Assembly (NCBI GenBank): GCA_900557175.1 | Contig: USSL01000055.1 | Location: forward strand, 1 to 9,011 | Direction: 5' to 3' | DNA length: 9,011 nucleotides | Source of the DNA: an uncultured Eubacteriales bacterium | GTDB lineage: Bacteria > Bacillota > Clostridia > Lachnospirales > Lachnospiraceae | Shown: piece after piece, positions 5,387 to 9,011 of the stretch | Layout of the letters: the number at the start of each line of letters is the position of its first letter | Position numbering within the stretch: the stretch's first letter is position 1 | Program-made: the position numbers and the translations under genes | The notes under the pieces: generated by a model | What the model saw: only the letters and a program-made list of their open reading frames with translations | Database searches by the model: none | What the model was told of the DNA's origin: nothing

Positions 5387-6253
5387 ATGACTAATTTTAT
5401 TACAGGACATACCGGCCTTTGCGCCCTTTTAGGAAGTCCGGTTGCCCACAGTATATCACCGGCCATGCATAACGAGGCTTTCCGGCTGCTTGGCCTTGAC
5501 TATGCCTATCTCGCCTTTGACGTCGGCACGGACAATCTGAAAACAGCCGTTGACGGCCTTAAGGCTCTTGGCGTGCGCGGTTTTAATTTAACGATGCCTG
5601 ATAAAAATCTTATGGCAGAACTTGCCGATGATTTAAGTCCTGCCGCCCGCCTGACCGGCGCTGTAAACACAATCGTCAATGAAAACGGCCGCCTGATCGG
5701 ACATACGACCGACGGTACCGGCTATATGCGCGCAGCTGCAGATGCCGGCATTGAACTTCAAAACAAAACAATGACACTTCTCGGCGCCGGCGGTGCGGCA
5801 ACTGCCATTGTTGTACAGGCAGCGCTTGACGGTCTTAAGGAAATCCGTATTTTTAATATTAAGGATAAATTTTTTGAGCGCATGGAAGGACTTTGTGAAA
5901 AGCTTTGTGCCGAGACAGACTGCCGTGTCATTGTGAACGATCTCGCCGATAAAGATGCCCTTGGCGCCTCCATCGAAACGAGTGATATTCTGACAAACTG
6001 CACCAATGTCGGCATGGCACCCAGTACAAATGCCTGCCTGATCGAAGATTCCCATATGCTCCGCCCTCAGCTTGTCGTTTCGGATATTATTTACAATCCG
6101 AAGGAAACGCTGCTTTTAAAGAAAGCAAAAGCCTGCGGCTGTCAAACGTTCAACGGTATGTATATGCTGCTCTATCAGGGCGCAGCCGCTTTTAAACTGT
6201 GGACAGGTCATGACATGCCGACAGAGCAAATCAAAGCAAAATTTTTCAGCTGA
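5387..6253 (+). CDS. aroE: Shikimate dehydrogenase, YdiB (quinate/shikimate) type
   Basis: A 288-residue NAD(P)-dependent enzyme reducing 3-dehydroshikimate to shikimate. The substrate domain has SPVAHSISP (Ser22, Ser24), catalytic Lys73 in NLTMPDK, Asn94 in GAVNT and catalytic Asp109 in TTDGTG. The Rossmann loop is GAGGAA (133-138). The C-terminal half reads like E. coli YdiB rather than AroE: NIKDKFFE at the cofactor-specificity loop (Asp160 aligning with YdiB Asp158), TDCRVIVNDLADKDA, SDILTN, the LWTG motif, and an identical length of 288. YdiB uses NAD or NADP and also accepts quinate, so dual activity is possible. Because it is paired with aroD and aroK, biosynthetic use is likely. Oddities: the usual Asn before TDG is Thr107, and the usual His of MPHK is Asp72. 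GGAGG lies 7 nt before the ATG. Confidence 0.93.
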   Translation: MTNFITGHTGLCALLGSPVAHSISPAMHNEAFRLLGLDYAYLAFDVGTDNLKTAVDGLKALGVRGFNLTMPDKNLMAELADDLSPAARLTGAVNTIVNENGRLIGHTTDGTGYMRAAADAGIELQNKTMTLLGAGGAATAIVVQAALDGLKEIRIFNIKDKFFERMEGLCEKLCAETDCRVIVNDLADKDALGASIETSDILTNCTNVGMAPSTNACLIEDSHMLRPQLVVSDIIYNPKETLLLKKAKACGCQTFNGMYMLLYQGAAAFKLWTGHDMPTEQIKAKFFS

Positions 6254-6259
6254 AACAGC

Positions 6260-6288
6260 AAAAAAGGACAGCCGCTGCGCTGTCCTTT
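6260..6288. terminator. Shared bidirectional terminator between aroE and plsC
   Basis: A 10-bp stem, AAAGGACAGC with GCTGTCCTTT (6263-6272 with 6279-6288), around a 6-nt loop, in the 41-bp gap between two convergent genes. Read on the minus strand it ends in six U, a strong terminator for the acyltransferase gene. Read on the plus strand it ends in UUUAAAUAAUU, weaker, for aroE. Confidence 0.85.
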
Positions 6289-6294
6289 AAATAA

Positions 6295-7008
6295 TTACTT
6301 ATCATATTCACTGATAACCTTTTCAATTCTGCGGCGGACAAGCTCCGCGATTTCCTGAGACTTCATATCCTTATACATCTCATAAGGCATCGGCTCAAGA
6401 AAATGGACCTGGACAGTCAGCTTCTTCGCAGACTTTGTATCAAAGGCCTTATAGGAATCAATGAGCGCAACCGGCACAATCGGGCACTTTGCCTTGATGG
6501 CCGACTTAAAACTGCCGCCCTTAAATTCCAAAAGCTTATTGCCTTCCCTGCTCCTTGTCCCTTCTGCAAAAATAAGATAGTTACGGCCGCTTATAACTTC
6601 CTCAGTTACTTGTCCAATAACCTTCATTGACTGGCGGATATCCTCTCTGTCAATCGCATAGGCTTTCATACAGGCAAATACCTGTTTTAAGAAAGGAATC
6701 TTCTGCAGCTCTTTTTTCATCACAACCGAAAACGACCTCGGACACGCCTGAATCATTGCAAGCACGTCAAACAGCCCCTGATGATTTGGGAAAAACATAA
6801 AACCGTCCTTTTCAGGAATATTGTCCTCGCCGTAAACATCAATCCGTATATTGCCGCCCTTAATTGCCTTATTGTCAATATAGCGCAGCACCTCGTACCG
6901 CTCGGCCTCCGGATATTTTTCTGCATGCCTTGCATAATGATAAAGCTTATAAAGGCCGTACGGTACAAAAAGAATATTTTTAAGTACCATTAACAGTATT
7001 CTTCGCAT
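6295..7008 (-). CDS. plsC: 1-acyl-sn-glycerol-3-phosphate acyltransferase (PlsC family)
   Basis: A 237-residue enzyme expected to acylate lysophosphatidic acid to phosphatidic acid at the membrane. The acyltransferase motifs appear in order: NHQGLFD (His76, Asp81; the NHxxxxD charge relay), YAIDRED (117-123), FAEGTRSR (147-154; substrate phosphate binding) and IVPVALIDS. The first 20 residues are hydrophobic with basic flanks, a likely membrane anchor. The frame can start at a TTG (7014), but GGGAG is only 3 nt from that codon and 9 nt from ATG 7008, so I use the ATG. It follows the YcxB-like gene by 22 bp on the same strand, so the two are probably cotranscribed. Which acyl donor it uses (acyl-ACP or acyl-CoA) is not visible. 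Confidence 0.93.
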   Translation of the reverse strand: MRRILLMVLKNILFVPYGLYKLYHYARHAEKYPEAERYEVLRYIDNKAIKGGNIRIDVYGEDNIPEKDGFMFFPNHQGLFDVLAMIQACPRSFSVVMKKELQKIPFLKQVFACMKAYAIDREDIRQSMKVIGQVTEEVISGRNYLIFAEGTRSREGNKLLEFKGGSFKSAIKAKCPIVPVALIDSYKAFDTKSAKKLTVQVHFLEPMPYEMYKDMKSQEIAELVRRRIEKVISEYDK

Positions 7009-7030
7009 AATCAAAATCTCCCTGCTTCAA

Positions 7031-7612
7031 TTAAATTTCATGAGCGATTTTACACGGAATGCTTGATTCCAAATATTTGTGAAACGCTTCCCCGTCACCG
7101 TCGATCGTCGCCTTCTCAAAGAAAAAAGATACCGGCTGATTGCCGACTTTCGCATAAATAAAGTAATATGAGCGAAGCTCAAATACATTGGTGACACTTT
7201 TCCAGTCAATACGCTTGCCAAGCTTATAGCGCTGCGTCTTTGCCTGAAAATAATCCTCGTAAAACCTGTACTCATCTGTCTTTCCTAAAGTGCCTGCCTG
7301 CTGCTGAAGCTCAAGACTCCGGCTTATGCCTTTTCTCATCACAAGCTGTTTAAAAAACAGAGCGCGGATTAAAAAGAAAATCGCAAGCGCCGATGACGCG
7401 ATGCCTTCAACGATATAAACCCATGATTCGGAAATTCTTGTAAATCCGAAATAAGCTAAAAAGCCCATGGATGCCGCTGCAATCAAATAAATCAGTCTGC
7501 GCCATTTAATATGCTTTTTCTGCTTCGTTGAAATGTCCATCGTTTCTTCCATAACCCTCTTAAAGGTGTCCTCATTCAGCAGCACTGATGCCGTATAAAA
7601 CTGTTCCATCAT
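7031..7612 (-). CDS. YcxB-like domain membrane protein
   Basis: A 193-residue protein with a short cytosolic N-terminus, two adjacent membrane helices (about 39-57 and 63-86) and a soluble C-terminal domain (about 110-193). That domain has the YcxB-like pattern: YRFYEDYFQAKTQRYKLGKRIDWKSVTNVFE, then YYFIYAKVGNQPVSFFFEK and a final helix. The family is widespread in Firmicutes and has no established function. The longest frame starts with a TTG at 7651 that has no ribosome site, so I chose ATG 7612 (ATG 7609 is adjacent). The only strong Shine-Dalgarno, AGGAGG at 7646-7641, is too far in linear distance, but an intervening hairpin could bring it to 10 nt. Its pairing with plsC may suggest an envelope role, which is inference only. 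Confidence 0.82.
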   Translation of the reverse strand: MMEQFYTASVLLNEDTFKRVMEETMDISTKQKKHIKWRRLIYLIAAASMGFLAYFGFTRISESWVYIVEGIASSALAIFFLIRALFFKQLVMRKGISRSLELQQQAGTLGKTDEYRFYEDYFQAKTQRYKLGKRIDWKSVTNVFELRSYYFIYAKVGNQPVSFFFEKATIDGDGEAFHKYLESSIPCKIAHEI

Positions 7613-7646
7613 ACTTCTGCCGGATAACCATCCGGCCCCTCCTCCT
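7612..7646 (-). promoter_or_regulatory. Shine-Dalgarno with an inserted hairpin before the YcxB-like gene
   Basis: AGGAGG (7646-7641) is separated from ATG 7612 by 28 nt. Of these, 18 nt (7636-7619) form a perfect 7-bp stem, GCCGGAT with ATCCGGC, closed by a GGTT loop. If it folds, the effective spacing drops to 10 nt. The hairpin also hides an out-of-frame ATG at 7631. Confidence 0.55.
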
Positions 7647-7664
7647 GTCAAAATCTATGTTTCT

Positions 7665-7693
7665 ATTTTATCATAAAATAATGTTTTTGTATA
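7665..7693 (-). promoter_or_regulatory. Possible promoter of the YcxB-like/plsC operon
   Basis: TAAAAT (7670-7665) is a fair -10, and TATACA (7693-7688) lies 17 nt upstream as a poor -35. No better pair is visible in the 150-bp gap after the antiporter stop, and a promoter is expected there because a strong terminator lies immediately upstream. Confidence 0.35.
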
Positions 7694-7720
7694 GCACACA
7701 TACTAAAAAATGGATAAAGC

Positions 7721-7751
7721 AAAAAAATAGGCGGAGTCATCAGACTCCGCC
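7721..7751 (-). terminator. Rho-independent terminator after the antiporter gene
   Basis: A perfect 9-bp GC-rich stem, GGCGGAGTC with GACTCCGCC (7730-7738 with 7743-7751), around a 4-nt loop. On the minus strand it is followed by TA and seven U. It lies 12 bp after the antiporter stop. Confidence 0.93.
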
Positions 7752-7763
7752 CGAAACATCTGC

Positions 7764-9011
7764 CTATTTAGTTTGCGCAGCCATCTTCTCAAGCTGTTTT
7801 TTGCGTCCGAAAAGTTTCGGCAGCACAATCAGTGCAACAGCAAGACAGCCGATTGCAACAATCAGTGTTGCAATAACATTGCCGCCTGTGAAACCGGCTA
7901 CAAAATAACCGATAAAGCAGCATATAGCAACTGTTGTCGCATATGGAATCTGCGTCTTTACATGCTCTAAGTGATTACATGCCGCACCGGTCGAAGCAAG
8001 AATTGTTGTATCTGAAATCGGTGAGCAGTGATCGCCGAATACAGAACCTGCCAGTGTTGCTGCAAGACATGTAATTAAAAGCTCAGGTGCTGTATTTGCA
8101 CAGAGGTCCGTAACAATCGGAATAAGGATACTGAATGTACCCCATGCTGTACCTGTTGCAAATGAAAGACCGCAGCCGACAAGGAAAATAATCGGCGCAA
8201 GAATCTGTACAGGAACACCTGATGTTTCTACAAGATAAGATACATAACCGCCTGTATTTAAAAGGTCACGGCATACACCGCCGATAGCCCATGCCATTGT
8301 CAGAATAACGCAGGCCGGAACCATTGATGAAATACCATCGTTAATGCAGCCGAAAAATTCTTTGAATGTGAGCACACGTCTGCACATGAAAAATACAAAT
8401 GTAAACAGCAGCGCGATGAAACCGCCCATTGATAAAGCCTGCGCTGAACTTGTATTACCGAATGCTTCAAACAGTGTACTTGCCTCGCCTGAGAACAGAC
8501 CGCCGTAATAAAGCATCGAAATAATGGAAAATACAACTAAAACGACAATCGGAAGTACAAGGTCGATTACTTTGCCTTTCGCATCTGCTTTAACGTGCTT
8601 AGCCATCTCTGCTTCAGCTTCGCCGCCGTCTGTGCCGTTGATAATGCCTCTCTCGGCATTAATTTCGGCTCTTGCCATCGGACCATAGTCCGCATTCTTT
8701 CTTGCGCCCATACTGATAACCATGATCAATGTCAGAATCGCATAAAGGTTCAGCGGAATCGCTGAAATAAAAGCTGTCATTCCATTGCCCGCACTTGCCG
8801 GAAGATTGGAAATAACAGATGCCGCCCATGTTGAAATCGGGGCGATGATACAAACCGGCGCTGCTGTAGCGTCGATTAAGTAAGCCAGTTTTTCTCTTGA
8901 TATTTTAAACTTGTCCGCAACTGGTCTCATAACTGTACCCACTGTCAGACAGTTAAAATAGTCGTCAATAAAAAACATTAAATCGAGTGCTGATGTTGCA
9001 AGTGAAGCACT
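7764..9011 (-). CDS. NhaC-family Na+/H+ antiporter, N-terminus cut by window edge
   Basis: The frame is open from the TAG at 7764 to the right edge (415 residues); an internal Met at 8978 is not the start, because the frame continues upstream through SASLATSALDL. It is a polytopic membrane protein of the Na_H_antiporter (NhaC) family, which exchanges Na+ for H+ or, in some members, exchanges organic acids or amino acids. Diagnostic stretches are FFIDDYFNCLTVGTVMRPVADK, the DATAAPVCIIAPISTWAA region, GLSFATGTAWGTFSI, and GDHCSPISDTTILAS near 8010-8042, with many hydrophobic helices between. A hydrophilic, charged loop (about 8570-8700) sits mid-protein. Usual length is about 460-530 residues, so roughly the first 50-110 are missing. 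The transported ion cannot be fixed by sequence. Confidence 0.9.
   Translation of the reverse strand, partial: SASLATSALDLMFFIDDYFNCLTVGTVMRPVADKFKISREKLAYLIDATAAPVCIIAPISTWAASVISNLPASAGNGMTAFISAIPLNLYAILTLIMVISMGARKNADYGPMARAEINAERGIINGTDGGEAEAEMAKHVKADAKGKVIDLVLPIVVLVVFSIISMLYYGGLFSGEASTLFEAFGNTSSAQALSMGGFIALLFTFVFFMCRRVLTFKEFFGCINDGISSMVPACVILTMAWAIGGVCRDLLNTGGYVSYLVETSGVPVQILAPIIFLVGCGLSFATGTAWGTFSILIPIVTDLCANTAPELLITCLAATLAGSVFGDHCSPISDTTILASTGAACNHLEHVKTQIPYATTVAICCFIGYFVAGFTGGNVIATLIVAIGCLAVALIVLPKLFGRKKQLEKMAAQTK

Noticed and set aside
5633..6055. Minus-strand frame of 140 codons inside aroE.
   Set aside because: It is antisense to strongly conserved aroE motifs, rich in Cys and lacking any domain; a shadow frame.
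7588..7908. Plus-strand frame of 106 codons across the terminator and the antiporter end.
   Set aside because: It spans a strong minus-strand terminator and is antisense to the antiporter; no ribosome site.
1..9011. Mobile element, CRISPR array, tRNA, riboswitch or phage genes.
   Set aside because: I found no long direct or terminal repeats, no transposase or integrase, no cloverleaf and no long structured leader; gene content is housekeeping throughout.

Overview
The window looks like chromosomal DNA of a low-to-mid GC Gram-positive anaerobe, most likely a clostridium of the Lachnospiraceae type. The reasons are strong AGGAGG-like ribosome sites, TTGACA/TATAAT-like promoters, clustered terminators, a PadR/HAAS/DUF4097 module, a YqeG phosphatase next to shikimate genes and efp, and an NhaC-family antiporter. 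Taxonomy is inferred from content, not measured. I see no mobile element, CRISPR array, rRNA or tRNA.

Layout, left to right. (1) Positions 1-1492, minus strand: a three-gene operon read padR-like regulator > HAAS/DUF1700 membrane protein > DUF4097-like membrane-anchored protein (cut by the left edge). Both junctions are 4-bp ATGA overlaps. A perfect 9-bp inverted repeat upstream is a good operator candidate for the PadR protein. (2) Positions 1691-3362, minus: a threonine-aldolase-type PLP enzyme and elongation factor P, each followed by a hairpin. (3) Positions 3421-5234, minus: aroD > aroK > yqeG-like phosphatase, tightly overlapping, with efp just downstream under its own promoter. (4) Positions 5387-6253, plus: a shikimate dehydrogenase of the YdiB type, divergent from aroD across a 152-bp region with two back-to-back promoters and a 14-bp palindrome. 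(5) Positions 6295-7612, minus: a YcxB-like membrane protein followed by a PlsC-type acyltransferase; a shared hairpin separates the latter from the convergent aroE. (6) Positions 7764-9011, minus: an NhaC-family Na+/H+ antiporter missing its N-terminus at the right edge.

Functionally, aroE, aroD and aroK cover three consecutive shikimate pathway steps (3-dehydroquinate to 3-dehydroshikimate to shikimate to shikimate 3-phosphate). The rest is housekeeping: translation (efp), phospholipid synthesis (plsC), amino acid metabolism, ion homeostasis and an envelope-sensing module.

I do not see an evidently new biological system. The points that deserve a second look are small-scale: a shikimate kinase lacking a conserved substrate-binding arginine, a 44-bp aroD/aroK overlap with an extended AroD tail, a hairpin placed exactly between a strong Shine-Dalgarno and the start codon of the YcxB-like gene, and two near-ideal operator palindromes.
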